This document shows positions 21,891 through 34,300 of a stretch of DNA of 64,000 nucleotides, in pieces. The stretch covers positions 3,364,199-3,428,198 of the forward strand of contig JABAKD010000026.1 of the NCBI GenBank assembly GCA_012845835.1, in the 5' to 3' direction. This DNA comes from Undaria pinnatifida (taxonomy: Eukaryota > Sar > Phaeophyceae > Laminariales > Alariaceae). Under the pieces are notes generated by a model. That model was not told the origin of the DNA. It worked only from the letters and a program-made list of their open reading frames with translations, and ran no database searches. The number at the start of each line of letters is the position of its first letter. Position 1 is the first letter of the stretch. Position numbers and translations under genes: made by a program.

Positions 21891-22959
21891 CGAGACGTCA
21901 CCTGACCCGAGAAAATGTCTGGAAATAAGAGTCGCCGTGTAGATGGCCTACAGCAATACGTGACACCACGTTCGGAAAAGCCAGGGGACCTCGTTGGAAG
22001 TACAGTTCCGTCTGGACGTAAGCTGGCTGTGGTGTGCTTCTAAGCGGCAGTAGGAGGTCGTTCGTGGCCATCGCAAAAGTCGTGTGGCTACCACCGCCGC
22101 CGCCCATGGCCGTCACAAGAGCGTACTGTGTAGATCCACACCCAGTCATCAATAGCGAACGGTGGAGGTTGGCGAAGGGTGTTCGTGACGGAGGCGTTAC
22201 GCGACGGTTTCACGTCTTGGACGGTGACGGCGTGGTGTTTGCGGACGGCGCGAATCGTGTCGGATTTTGAATAGGGCCTCTCAATGCAAAAGGCCAGGTG
22301 GTTCTAATTTCACACCTTGGGAAACGGGTCAAGGGTGTGCAGACTTTTGTATGCACACCCCATGTGCTAATAGGGGTTGCCAGCGTAGGAGGCATCTATC
22401 TGCTGCCTTTTGCATCGCGACCGCCTCAGACTTGCGGGACTACAGATAGTATTTCAAATCTACCATCGTGACGAGCCTATTAGTAACCAACCATGCACTT
22501 CCTTTGAGCGGGGCTTATGTTGTTACGTTGCTGATCGAGAGCCCTGGCAGCAAGTGCGATGTGGGGGCGCTGCATGTTTTCCAAACTAAATATGCCGACG
22601 AGGTGGTTTGTAGTAAATAAACAGGTCTGGTGTACGGGTATGTACCGTGGTGACGCGGGGGGTGGTGTGGCCCCTATTATGGGAAGTGGGAGAAGCAACA
22701 AGACCGTCAGCGTATTTTTAATGTAACGAGTGAAGAAACGGAGCTGTTGTAGTTTTCGACGTGCGATATGTACCGCCTTTTTGCACGCCGACACCCCGCC
22801 TTTTTTTCTCCTCTAACGATTCATGGTGCGATGGTGCGATAGGCGATAGCACTTTCTGGCCCATCCGTTTCTGGCTCACGCGGCTCCCCCGCTAATGAGC
22901 ACGGCACTAGCTGGTACCTGGTAGGGCATTATCGACAAATCGACAAATCCCACGGAGGT

Positions 22960-23240
22960 GTAGGTGTAGCAAGTCTTTTCGGAGACTACTTTTGCAACTT
23001 GAGGAGGTCTATAGCCGACCCCAAAAACTGATTTTGCGAAAAAAAAATGAAAGTGAAACTCGATGAACAATGAATGAAAAACAATCAATCCCATGGTCTG
23101 GGTGTACAAAAACGAACAAAATGCAAAACAAGAATGAAAAACTCGGACGATTTTATTCGTAGTATGAAAAGTTATTGACACTAATATTGGTATTAAAATA
23201 CTATTAATAGGTTAAGGAGCCCCCTTCATATCCGAAAACG
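22960..23240 (+). repeat. Family F copy in intergenic spacer
   Basis: GACCCCAAAAACTGATTTTG, GATGAACAATGAATGAAAAA, GAATGAAAAACTCGGACGAT and TTAATAGGTTAAGGAGCCCC. Confidence 0.78.
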
Positions 23241-23714
23241 ATTTTTTTTCCAAGAAAGGGTACAGTAAGAGGTACAGTACAGTACCTCTGTACCTCTTAC
23301 TGGACCTCTATCGTTGGAATGGGAATGCTACGAATACTATTAATACTGTGCTACTATGCTACTACATACTGGTATCCATTCTCTGCTGCGTACCCAGGCC
23401 ATGCTATCATCAGGTTTCACTATTGCCCCGGTGGTGTATCAGGTTACCCTCGAGCCTGGTATGGGTCAGTTTCGTGAGTTCGAGCCCCACCGAGTGCATA
23501 CTCGTACAAATTCGTTGGGACTTTTTCTTGTGCACAAATTGACTTGCGGAAAGCGCGGGAGCGTGAGTTAGCAAAACTCGATGAAAAATCGACGAGCATT
23601 GGGATAGCCGAACCCTATGCGTGATAAAAATTGAATGCAAGAACCGGGGGGGAGAAGGGACGACACCTGTGACCACGGCTTGTCTAGAAGCAAGCTGGAA
23701 AGTAAAAAAGTGAA

Positions 23715-23982
23715 AAAAAAGCAAAAACAAAAAAACGATCAGTTTTACCCAAAAGTGAGTTTTTGGGTCGGGTTTAGAACACCTTAACCCCTTCAGAGAC
23801 CCAAAATATCTCCTTGTACTAATTTCAAGTGGTAAGTTGTTTCCAAAAAAAAAAGCAAAAACAAAAAAACGATCAGTTTTACCCAAAAGTGAGTTTTTGG
23901 GTCGGGTTTAGAACACCTTAACCCCTTCAGAGACCCAAAATATCTCCTTGTACTAATTTCAAGTGGTAAGTTGTTTCCAAAC
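23715..23982 (+). repeat. Near-perfect 134-bp tandem duplication
   Basis: The segment with GCAAAAACAAAAAAACGATC starting at 23721 is repeated at 23855. It runs identically to GGTAAGTTGTTTCCAAA in both copies, apart from the length of the A tract. The lack of divergence points to a recent event or an assembly artefact. Confidence 0.93.
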
Positions 23983-24543
23983 TCAGGCTTCCAGTTGTAT
24001 CGTAGGCGTTAAGCGAGGAACCTTGCAGGGCAAAAGTGGTGCACCTGTACCGCACTATTTATTATTAATAGTAGCATGCCTCAAGGGTTTTGCGGTTCCC
24101 GGCATGGACGGTGAGGCCGGGCTCTCGCTCTGTGCACAGACAGGCATACATGAAGCGCGCGCCATGCCAATAGCACGCAAGCGGGTGATGGATTCACATC
24201 CACACAGCTCGCTGTGCGTGCGTGGGCGGTATTTTTCTGCTGCACACAACATCAATTAGTAGACGATTACTTCACAATTATACAACTACGTGCATAGCGG
24301 TACGCAGACAGCACACACACGAATTTATTGACGGATGAACGATTAGGACCTCCTCATATCTTCTCCCCGAATCCACCAAACAGCTAACCCTTTCATTAAA
24401 CATTGTCGTCTCCCCCAATTATGAAAACACACACTACTAACTCTAATTTATCGGCCCCAAAAATGAAAGCATCTGCTTTCGTACGAACTCCGATTTCGCA
24501 AATACCAGTACAGTAGTATAAAATTACGTATTATACGCCGCTG

Positions 24544-25323
24544 CTACAAAGCAACGTCTGGAGACTGCTCTACGTCTTTTCTTGCCGGACTCGGTGGAGA
24601 CTCCCCGTTGTCTCCCGGCAGAGACAGAGACTCCCCTTTGTTCGATACTACTTGACCCTGCCCGACCGCAGCTTCGACAACCGCGTCTCTTGCCCTGGCC
24701 GCGTCTATGTCGATCTTCTTACGGCTGCGCGATTCCCGAGGGGTGTGTTCCCTACGGCCGTGCTCCGACTTCTCTCGTTTTTTTCTTCCGCCCCCCCCGT
24801 CTACATTTTCGCCGCCTGCACCGTCATTTTCTAACTTGCTCTCCCTCGCGACCCCTCCTCCTCCTCCTCCTCCGTTTTCCCCTGGTACTGCCTGACCACC
24901 GCCGCTGCCGCCGCCGCCTCCGCTCTCATTGGTAAGCTTCTTAATCTCCGCTTTGGCCTTGCGCAATTGTTTCTTAAGCGTGGTGTTCTCTTCCCGAAGA
25001 GCCAACAATTCAGCCGCCATTGCTTCCCCCCCTCCTCCTCCCTCTACGCCCCCGCCCACCGCGCTCTCTTTCGCTGCTGCTTCGTTTACCGAACCACTCC
25101 CTACCCCCCCCTCTGCAATGCCTGGCGTAGCGAAACCCCAGGAGTTGGGGGAGCCGGTGTCCCCGCCTACGTTGCTCCCTCGTTGCCGGGTTGGAGTTTG
25201 TGGAGATGTTAGGGCTCCCATTGAATTCGAGCCGCGTCCCAGGGGAGAGGGGATGGAGGTTGCCGGGCGGGATAGGGATTCGAATCGCCCAACCACCACA
25301 GGGTTTGTAGTGGAGATGGTGTC
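24544..25323 (-). CDS. Terminal exon, low-complexity tail with coiled coil (assigned to kinesin)
   Basis: A 780-bp open exon, phase 0, following acceptor GGCAG at 25324 and ending at TAG 24544-24546. It is Pro/Ser/Gly-rich. A single strong heptad block (ELLALREENTTLKKQLRK and a few more residues) lies around 24920-25020, followed by Gly-rich and Lys/Arg/Glu-rich stretches. No PH domain, which animal KIF1A/B carry at the C-terminus, is visible. It is assigned to the kinesin because strand and phase agree and no other start is evident, but the intron to the previous exon is 2.9 kb. It could be a separate small gene. Confidence 0.6.
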   Translation of the reverse strand, partial: DTISTTNPVVVGRFESLSRPATSIPSPLGRGSNSMGALTSPQTPTRQRGSNVGGDTGSPNSWGFATPGIAEGGVGSGSVNEAAAKESAVGGGVEGGGGGEAMAAELLALREENTTLKKQLRKAKAEIKKLTNESGGGGGSGGGQAVPGENGGGGGGGVARESKLENDGAGGENVDGGGGRKKREKSEHGRREHTPRESRSRKKIDIDAARARDAVVEAAVGQGQVVSNKGESLSLPGDNGESPPSPARKDVEQSPDVAL

Positions 25324-28300
25324 CTGCCGGGGGGGGGAGATATCGATAGGGGGATGTCATTGATAATCGTGTTGTTATTTTATCTGTTATTGCAGGCGAA
25401 CGCCTTTTTTTTCCAGATAGTTGGCTTGTATTGAGGCAAAAGCACGAGCGCGAATCGCCAGGCCGTTTATTGCCTCTGGCTAGGAAGCCTTTTTTATAGG
25501 GTGCGGTGTCATAGTTGCCCGTGTGGTATGATAACAATATTTTGCTTGCAGGGACACCGACATCACTGACTGGCTGCGTCGGGGCGCGGGATCTCGTTCG
25601 ACAAGGACCACGAGGGTATCCCCGTGATTTTGCGAGGAGTCGCACCCCATCCTACGCTGACGCGATCGACAAGACAGGATTCATGGGAGCATTGAGGTGA
25701 CGGTTCGCAAAAGGCGGGTAGCTTTCGCGACGCGCTTTTGGACAGCACAGGCTCCGAGAGCATCAAGGGGATGGTTCGCAGACGGGGAATATACTTCAAG
25801 AGAAAAAATCAACTTGTATGGAGATCTGCGATCATTACCTAAAAAAAGGCTGTCTCGGGGCCCACATACAAAACTTTTGTATTGTTGAAAGCTTTTTTTT
25901 CGGGAACGGGTCTGCCCCAAGTTTTCGTTGCCCGCGCTATTGCCATAGGCTGGTGTTGCCATAGGCTGGTGTTGCCATAGGCTGGTGTTGCCATAGGCTG
26001 GTGTGTAAAATTGTGCTGGTGTGTAGACGTGTGGAGCGATAGAGGTAGAGTTTTTTCCCGCGGTGTTTCGGGCTGGCGGCGTTCCTCAACTTGAAACAAC
26101 TACTGACTACGCTAAGATATCGAATAGGTCTTCTCCGACATCGAAAAATATTCAAGTGTAGAATTAGTAGGAGTCGATTAAATTTTGGGGCGCTTCATCG
26201 GAGGGCCGCGAACGTGTCGATCGGGGGGGGGAGGGGGGTGTTTGCAGGTGTCGGCTTAAAAAAAAACAGTAGTAGTGATAGCTTATTCTCAACCCGTCAA
26301 CAGATGAAGAGGAGGCATCTCAAGCAAAATGGAAAAAGCGCGCTGTCGTGCTGTCGTTACCGTACTGCAATTTCTCTATTACGATGTTTTGTCTCGCCTT
26401 GTTGCGTCCATCAATTTCGTCGACTATATCGCTTCCATTTTTTCGCAGGAATCGGAATAGAGCTCATCAGGTGATGAGCCTCGGCAAAAATATGTGCACC
26501 CCTGCCTCAGTGTATATATACTGTAGCTATATCTATAGTATCAGTGCACATAATGCTTATTATGTAAAATCGTCCTGTTGACCCTGACTACATTCAGGGG
26601 TGGGAGTCGCCGACCTATATTTCATGAGGATCAAACATCAGACATATAATACGCGCGAACGACCTTCCGTAAATTTTGTGCAACTACTACTGCTGAATAC
26701 CGTAATTGTGCGAGTCATCGCACCCCCGTGCGATTGGTTTTTAAATGATTCCTAACTTTGATTTTTATCGCACAGGGGTGCGATAACTCCGGCATGTGCG
26801 ATGACTCCGGCCCCTGTGCGGAAAATGAATGAAATTATTTGATTTCCCGTTCTGACGCACACCCCTGTGCGGTAACTCCGACATGTGCGACTCTGAACAA
26901 ATCACACACCCTGCCATGCTGTGATGTGAACGCACACCCCTGTGCGGTAACTCCGACATGTGCGATTCCGAGCAAATCAAACACCCTGCCGTGCTGTGAT
27001 GTGAACGCACACCCGTGTGCGGCCGACATGTATGTGCGATGCGGAGGAAACCACACACTCCACTGCTGTACTGGTGGCGCACCTTTACTGGTGGCGCACC
27101 TTTTGAACGTCCTCCCTGTGCGATACCTAACTCTACCATGTGCACGGAACACACCCCTAGGGTGGAAACTGATAGGCACTGCTGCCTGTGTGCCTGCCTT
27201 CCTGCGGTTCGTCCGTACCGCACCCAGAGCACACACAGCACAAAAACACAAAAAACACAACTGAGTTGTCGGCTGCCGTGGTTCCGTTGCATGAGGTACA
27301 GCAGTACTAGGTAGGTCAGCACCGCATCGTGGCAGGGCCGGTGGTGCTTTTTTGTTGTTTTTTTTTGGTGCGGTCGCCGAATAAAAAATAACAAAAGCGA
27401 GAGTTTTTTTCATGTATGTATGATATGCACCTGCTACAAACGGCGGTGAGCCACGATTACAAACCGCTAGAAAAACGGATCGTGGCACAATTTTTATCCT
27501 GAGGCCACACGCCACAGCATGCAACCTCACGCTCGAAGGTGGCGCCAATATCGGAGTCATCGCACCCCTGTGCGATGACTCCGACCCCTGTGCGGAAAAT
27601 GAATTAAATCATTCCAAACTTGAAAAATTAACGCACAGGGGTGCGATGACTCCGGCATGTGCGATGACTCTGGCCTGTGCGATGACTCGCACAATTACGG
27701 TATTAGCGAAAAATAGATGTACCACGCAGCTTGCAAAGTTGAGTTTCAATCATTCCATCGGTCGTACTCACAGCTGACCGTTTTTTTGCAGTGGCTCGGA
27801 GCCACACGCCCGAGTGACCCCACTGCTCCTTGAGCGGTCTTAAGCTTTCGCTCTTTTTGTTTGTTTGTTTACCATAGGAAACCGCCATGGAACGGTTAGC
27901 AAAAAACGCGCAAAAAAACTCGCCTTAAGCCTCGCCTTAAGCCTCTCTTTCGTTGAGGTACGGAGTCACTCGGGTGGGTGCAAAATAACACGGTGGTGGA
28001 AAAGGGGGCACCCCCTCCTCCACCGTAGCCGTGCTCCCGGGACGTGGCATATCACTACCGTTGGAGTGTGTATACCACACCGGGTGATCAGTTATTTTAG
28101 AATCCCCAAAAAATTATCACCGGGGGTGTTATATGTTATATACACCGTCCTATACGGCGCGGCTGTTTGGCGACTCACCTCGGGCTTCTCCGGTTCTATG
28201 TGAGGACCGACATACAAGGAGACTTGGAGGGGCTTGGACAACTGATCCACGATCTCTCGTGTTACCTGTTCGTCACGGGGCAGTATCGCAAACTCAGACG

Positions 28301-31300
28301 CCACGGGGCAGCATTGCAAAGTCGGAGGCGTGCTTCGACAGGGATGATAGTTTTCTGGCCAACGTATCTCTGACTGACGGTGATCCTCAATTGTTCGAGC
28401 TGTGTGTCGGAACGACTTAAATCACCAACTGGTTTCTAGTCGGACTAATAGTTGGTCGTTTTCCGGACGTGCCGACTATCCGACTTATTGGGTTTCCATA
28501 CTCAAAGGAAGGATTGTCAATGCGGAGTGTGTTTTTTCGTTTTTCTTCTCGGGGCCCCCTCGGCCGGGGGTGCTGATTTTGGCTTGCTTCGCTCTGCTGA
28601 CTTAAGTCGGCAAGTCCGCTGACCATCAGCTCGTTTCGCCAGCCAACTTGGCGACTATAGTTGGCTAGCGGTACCCACCGATTAGATTTTAGTCGTGAAA
28701 AATCCTGCCGACTCACAGCTCTATCAATTAGACTAACAAACTACCCAAGATGAGTATCGTTGGCATACCGTTTACGTGTTGGAGGGGTTTAAACAGTGAA
28801 CCTACTGACCTCTCGTGTTACATGTTCGCCGCGGGGTAGCATTGCAAGGTCAACCCACGGGCAACAAGGGCCACATACAGAAGTGTTCCACAATTATCAA
28901 TATTTTACGTCTGCAATTCAGATTTATTTCAAGTTGGTACTACGAATGTTCATTTTGTTTTTTGCGATACCCATGCAGCAATTCTGTTCAGCTATTAATT
29001 GGGGCGTGTCAGATATTACGCTTTAACAAATTCTCTACATGTGTTGAATCTCATTGGTTCAGATTGCACCGCTTTTGGATTAGGTTGTACCGCATCATTA
29101 TGTAACGGGTATTTTCAGATACGTACGAGCAAAGTTCTTGGTTGGATATCGACCTCAGTTCTTCGTCCAGGTACCCCTGAAATTGCGACGTGTGTCGTCT
29201 ACTTTTCTCCTGGTTAGGACGTCTAGCTCTACCTCGCAGCTCTACTACATTGACACAGGACGAGCGTTACCGCAGGTATATCATCGAGATTGATTTATTG
29301 CAAAAGTGAAGTGAAGTGAAGACATCAAGACAACGTGCTTTAACGAGCATTTTGGTTCACCTTTGTTTGATTGCAGCTGTGGTATCACCCCCACACGCGC
29401 AGACATCTGTTTTACTGCAGCGCTTCGGTCAGTCCTTGCTGGCTGCTACACACAGGTTCCACACAGATCCACATTATACCGACAAAATCCCCCTTCGCTA
29501 AGGCCGTTCCCCCAGATTTTTCCGGGTACGATCTACTTCATTTTTTTCTGCACACGGATGTGTATCGATGGTATCTCGGCCACGGGCGTTTTCTCACCCA
29601 ACGATCTGCGTCCTAAAACATATATTTCCCTCGACATATTAGTACCTGTAGATCGCAGCGATATGACGGCGAAAACAAAAGAGAGGTCGTCTGCTTCGGC
29701 GGGATGGCTTCACATATACGGTGTCTTCGAAATCCCCGATTACACGTTCCGATCAGCTTTTTTTTCATATACCCCGATCACACGATCCACACTTTCCGCT
29801 TCCCTTCGCTCCCTTATTGTTCCAAGAACCTTGCCATATGCCCGTTAACACCATTAAAACCAGCAAAACAGCACTGCACCCCCAACACACCGCACACCTT
29901 GTCCACTCTGTGCACAAAGGAGTAGTTAAGCACAGGTGACGTCGATGGCGGGTCAGGCTGCACCGTCTCTGTGGTGTAAGTCTCTCCCAAGAGGTCGTAC
30001 TGGCAGTACGCCGACGCGCAAGTAAGCGGTAAGCCGAAACCAGCCTTGATCTCGAACCGGTACGCCCACGACAGCCCGATCAAGTCCTTTGCATGCGAAC
30101 AGTCCGACGAGGCAGGGGGCGCGGGTAGAGGTCAGATTTATCGACTGGGTAGTGCAGCGTAGCACGCTCACGGTTAGTTTGACGTGTTTTTTTTTTTCGA
30201 GTCATGCCGCGGCAGGGGATGCAGTTTTTGGACCAAACGTTTCTGGCCAGTTGAACTCCTCGGTCACGGTGAGACGCTTACCAAAGGCTAAGACAACGTA
30301 GCATCCTCCCAGCAACCACGTACGCATTACAAGTGGTTAATACAAAGCTGCGCCGTCCCAGCTTCCCTACGATACCATTCATTGCCGAAGCCCGCGGAGA
30401 ACTCCAACCAGAGGTAGAAGCCATCGCGCTCGAGAGACAATGTGGAGGTGCTTTCTTCTGAGCTACCTGGATAAAAGATCGATCGAATACCCGGCCCAGA
30501 ACAAACCGTGAACCCGTACCTTTGGAGACTCTATTTCTGGAAGGTCAACGCCGCAGCCCTCGTCTGCCTCCGGGTCAACCGCTCGTCCATTCGCATCAAG
30601 GACCAATGGGTACCAGGAGCTCTCCAGCTTGCCCACTTCACCGTAAGGTGCACGTACGTTTTTTATCACGGCGAATCGCTCATCGTCCTGTCGAGGTAGG
30701 GAAGCGTGGTCGGAGACACTATCGGGGGTGTTGTCGGATATGCTGTCGGATTTGTTTTCGGAGGTGTTATGCGTTAACGTCCTCTTCCGAGTTTACATCG
30801 AATTGAGGGTAATTATGATGCAGTGTTGGGGGGGGGTTGACTGCAGCGGTGCCCGGATTTTTGTTTATCACGGCCAATCGCCCATCGTCCTACCGAGGTA
30901 GGAAAGCGTGGTCGGTAGGGTTGTCACTTATCGAAGAACAGGACATCTATTAATAATAAGAAACAGAAACGCCGGCCCGGGTTGGGTTCTTTATTCGGGG
31001 GAGGTTGCGTTCTACTCTAACTCTAACTTCTGTGAAACTTCTCTCGGGTTTACTAAGAACTTCTCGTGGGTTATCATCCTACTTTTCTCATTGCGCTCTT
31101 TCACATTCTGTGCACTGTTTTAAGTAGCTAGTAGCTAGTGTATAGTAACAGTAATAGTAATAGCAATAGTGGGGTGTCGAAGTAAAATCCAAGCAACTGA
31201 CTGTATTATTTTTTCTCGGTACATAACGACTGCAGTAGTAACAGCTGCGTGCAGAAGTAACAGCTGCATGCAGTAGCAATAGTTGCGAGCGCCACACACG

Positions 31301-34300
31301 CACCAAAAACGAACAACTCTGCGACTTGCCGCACACAGCTAACTGTAACTACCTAGCTAACTAATACCTAGTGGGCGATTTACTATTCACTGATAGGATA
31401 GCCAGGCAACTCATAGTCCCAGCGGTCAGAGATGATACGCGTTAGAATTCTTGCGAGTTTTTCTAGTGGTTGGAGGCTTTTATGAGGGCAGGTAGAGTGG
31501 GTTTGGCTGCAGCATCTAAACTGCAGGGCCGAGGTCGTCTGTCTCCTGAGTAATGGGTTTCGTATGCCACAGGAACGACACACAAGGGGGTGAGAAAATT
31601 GTGTGTTTGCACTAAGAGTGTCCAACTGTTGCTGGTGTCTCTATTAAGAGTAGGAACGGGAGTAGAAACGGTGTTCTGTCTCGGAAGGGATGCGTGGTCA
31701 ATGGTCAAAATACTATGGCAAGCAACAAATGAGTACGCCCTCCCTTAACATGCCCCCTCTCCTCCTAATCCTACCTCCGTGGCCATCATGTACACGATGG
31801 GCTCGGTGAAGAGGGTAGCCACTCCCAGCTGGTGCGTTCCCTCCAAAAGCAGGAGGCTTGGGTCGTGCTCCGTCGGTACCGTGTACTCTCGGCCGTTGTC
31901 GATAGCCGCTTGGAGTTGAGCCACCTACACAAAGTCAGCAAGTATTGTATTGATGCGGTTAGGGTTATACTGTACTTGGTGTATGCTAATGTTGATATTA
32001 ACACTGCGTTGTCATCTGACGGTAGAGTACGGTTACAATTCATGACAGAGCACTATCCATTGCTTATTCCGGTTGAGAAAGAGTTAGTCCAGTCACGTCC
32101 CCTGGTTGATTGCCAATGGTCGTCTAACGCGAGAGCATGGCACGTTACGGTCCGGTTTGGTCCGGTCCTGTCCGGTGCGGTCCTGTGCGGTGCGATACGG
32201 TACGGTGCGATACAGTACGGTAAGCATCGATACGGTATGGGACGGGCACGGTGTGCGGTACGGGGGACGCACCTCGTCCCCGAAGATGGAGTGCTGTTCC
32301 AAGAATCCGAAGGAGGACACGTAGCACGACTGACCCGTCTTAGAGTTCTTCACCTGAACGCTTGCTGCTACCTCGAATACCTCGCCCTGAACAGTGGTGC
32401 GGTACGCGACAAAAGGGGAAATCACATCATTAGTACCAGGTACTAGTTTCTGGCGTCAGACAGTGTGAAAATTGAACCTGAAGGTCTATCAAGTATCACT
32501 CGTCAATGTTCCCCGACAGTACAAGGAAACCGAGGGGAACACACCAAAAAGGAACGCTGATGCCGCAAATTACAAGGAAACCCAGGGAAATCCGCAAAAA
32601 AAAAAACTACATTCGAAGTCTTCGTACCTCCCTCCTTTGCCTACTTTTCCGGCTTAGCGTATTGACTTAGTCCGTCTGTTGGTATAACTATTTACGCTTG
32701 TCGTCCGACAACGTGCATCATGAGTGTCACTCGCAAAGCACGAAAAACAGAAATTGGTCAATGTATACTGCAACAATATTCACACGCGAATTCCAGAAAA
32801 ACGTTGTCGCCCCAAAAAATGGGTGCAATTCCGTCGCCTCTTACTCCAAAGTTGTCTCAGTTTTTATGTTCCAAGCAATTTGTCTCCGCAAACGTGGGTG
32901 CTTTTTTTTTCGCCGACAACGCCAATTGAAAACGATCGATACCAATCCCATCTAAAGTTCTATCATAGACCGAAACGACCGAAACGACCGAAACGACCGA
33001 AACGACCGAAACTCGGACAGCTCCAGGTCAAGATTAATAAACCCATCCCAGACGTACAGAACGCCGAAAAAACACTGCTAAATACTCCAAATATATATAT
33101 ATATATATAAATACATATGTATACAGTATACTATAAGTAAGTCAGCTGTGGTTACAATAAAGGTGCACCAACCATTGTTGTTTTTTCTGAGGTTCCTCAA
33201 TTTGGGAGGAGGTCAAGACATGTTCGTCTTGACCCAAAAACTGATTTGGACAAAAATCAAGAATGCTGCCGGATGCACAGATTCCATGGCCTAGGTACAC
33301 GGACAAAATCCTGCGAAAAAAATGGCCTTTTTTTTTTCCGACGATAGTATTAGTAGGCTAAGGAGCCCCGTTATTTAGAAACCATTTTCGCCAAAAAAAG
33401 GTATACCTCTAGCGTCGCACGCGTCGGGGGCCCATTTTATCAAATGTAATCGGGCCGAAAGATGGTTAGTAATAGTAAACATAGGGGGATGTATAGGATG
33501 CATAGGTTTTGGTGTTTATCGCGGGTTCTGATTGCATAGCATGTATACATACATTGTATAGTATATAGGTTATGGTCTCCTGGGGCAGTCATGGGGCAGT
33601 GTTGCACCTGTGAACGCTGTAGGCTGACGTCGAAGACGAGATAGTCCCTTCCAAACAGCTGCATGAATTGCTCCGCTTCCTTCACGTGGGGAAGCAGCAT
33701 CTGCACCTCGTCTTCCGCGGATCGAATCACCTACATGCAACACCGCGTTTGTACGAGTAGCAACCAGACGCGGGGCACGAGCCACACGAGTAGGATGGAG
33801 TGGAGGTGGTGTTGGTGACGTTGGTGGTGGTGTTGGTGGTGGGGGGTGATGGCCAGCGGGGTGGAGGGGGTTCGTTTGTGACCATCGACCCCCGGAAAGT
33901 ATGCGTCGTAGGTTATCCGATGTTTGTTTTTCGGCTCCGAATCTTTTCGCGAACAGCGACGTTCCCTATGCTTGTGCCGCTTTTCCTGTCAATGGCGCGA
34001 AATTAACTACCAATCTCGTCTCAACCTTCTAAATATTTTATTTAAAGAAATAACAGTTCAGCTGTGAAATCGCGGAGTGGTCGAAAACCACCTTTGCAAG
34101 GCCGCGCGTGTGATCGTTCGTTTGCAGGTGCTACGGAGCCATGCCACAACAGCCCTCCAACAACAAGCACATGCTCGACGATCATTTCTGCATAATATTT
34201 TCGTGTCCTCTGCATTCAGCTGAAGTCGTTAGATCGTGCCGTACCAGTAGGAAAAGTGTAGGTTGCACGGTCTACTATTGGGGGACCCCTGCAGTGCCGG

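Larger units (their letters stand above)
21176..24543. other. Spacer between converging p115 and kinesin genes
   Basis: This spacer holds the 3' flanks of two genes that point at each other. I see no gene. It contains a MITE-like element (21198-21340), a GGGTC-type array (21490-21890), a perfect 9-bp hairpin (22333-22341 with 22352-22360), a family F copy (22960-23240) and a 134-bp tandem duplication (23715-23982). No clear polyadenylation signals could be chosen by eye. Confidence 0.6.
25324..28178. other. Last kinesin intron, rich in family C palindromes
   Basis: This 2.85-kb stretch has four 16-bp copies around GCCATAGGCTGGTGTT (25940-26005) and a long block of TCGCACCCCTGTGCGAT-type palindromes (26715-27060), including three copies of a roughly 75-bp unit between 26855 and 27060. 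A further palindrome pair lies at 27555-27700. No exon-like segment is seen on the minus strand. Confidence 0.65.
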
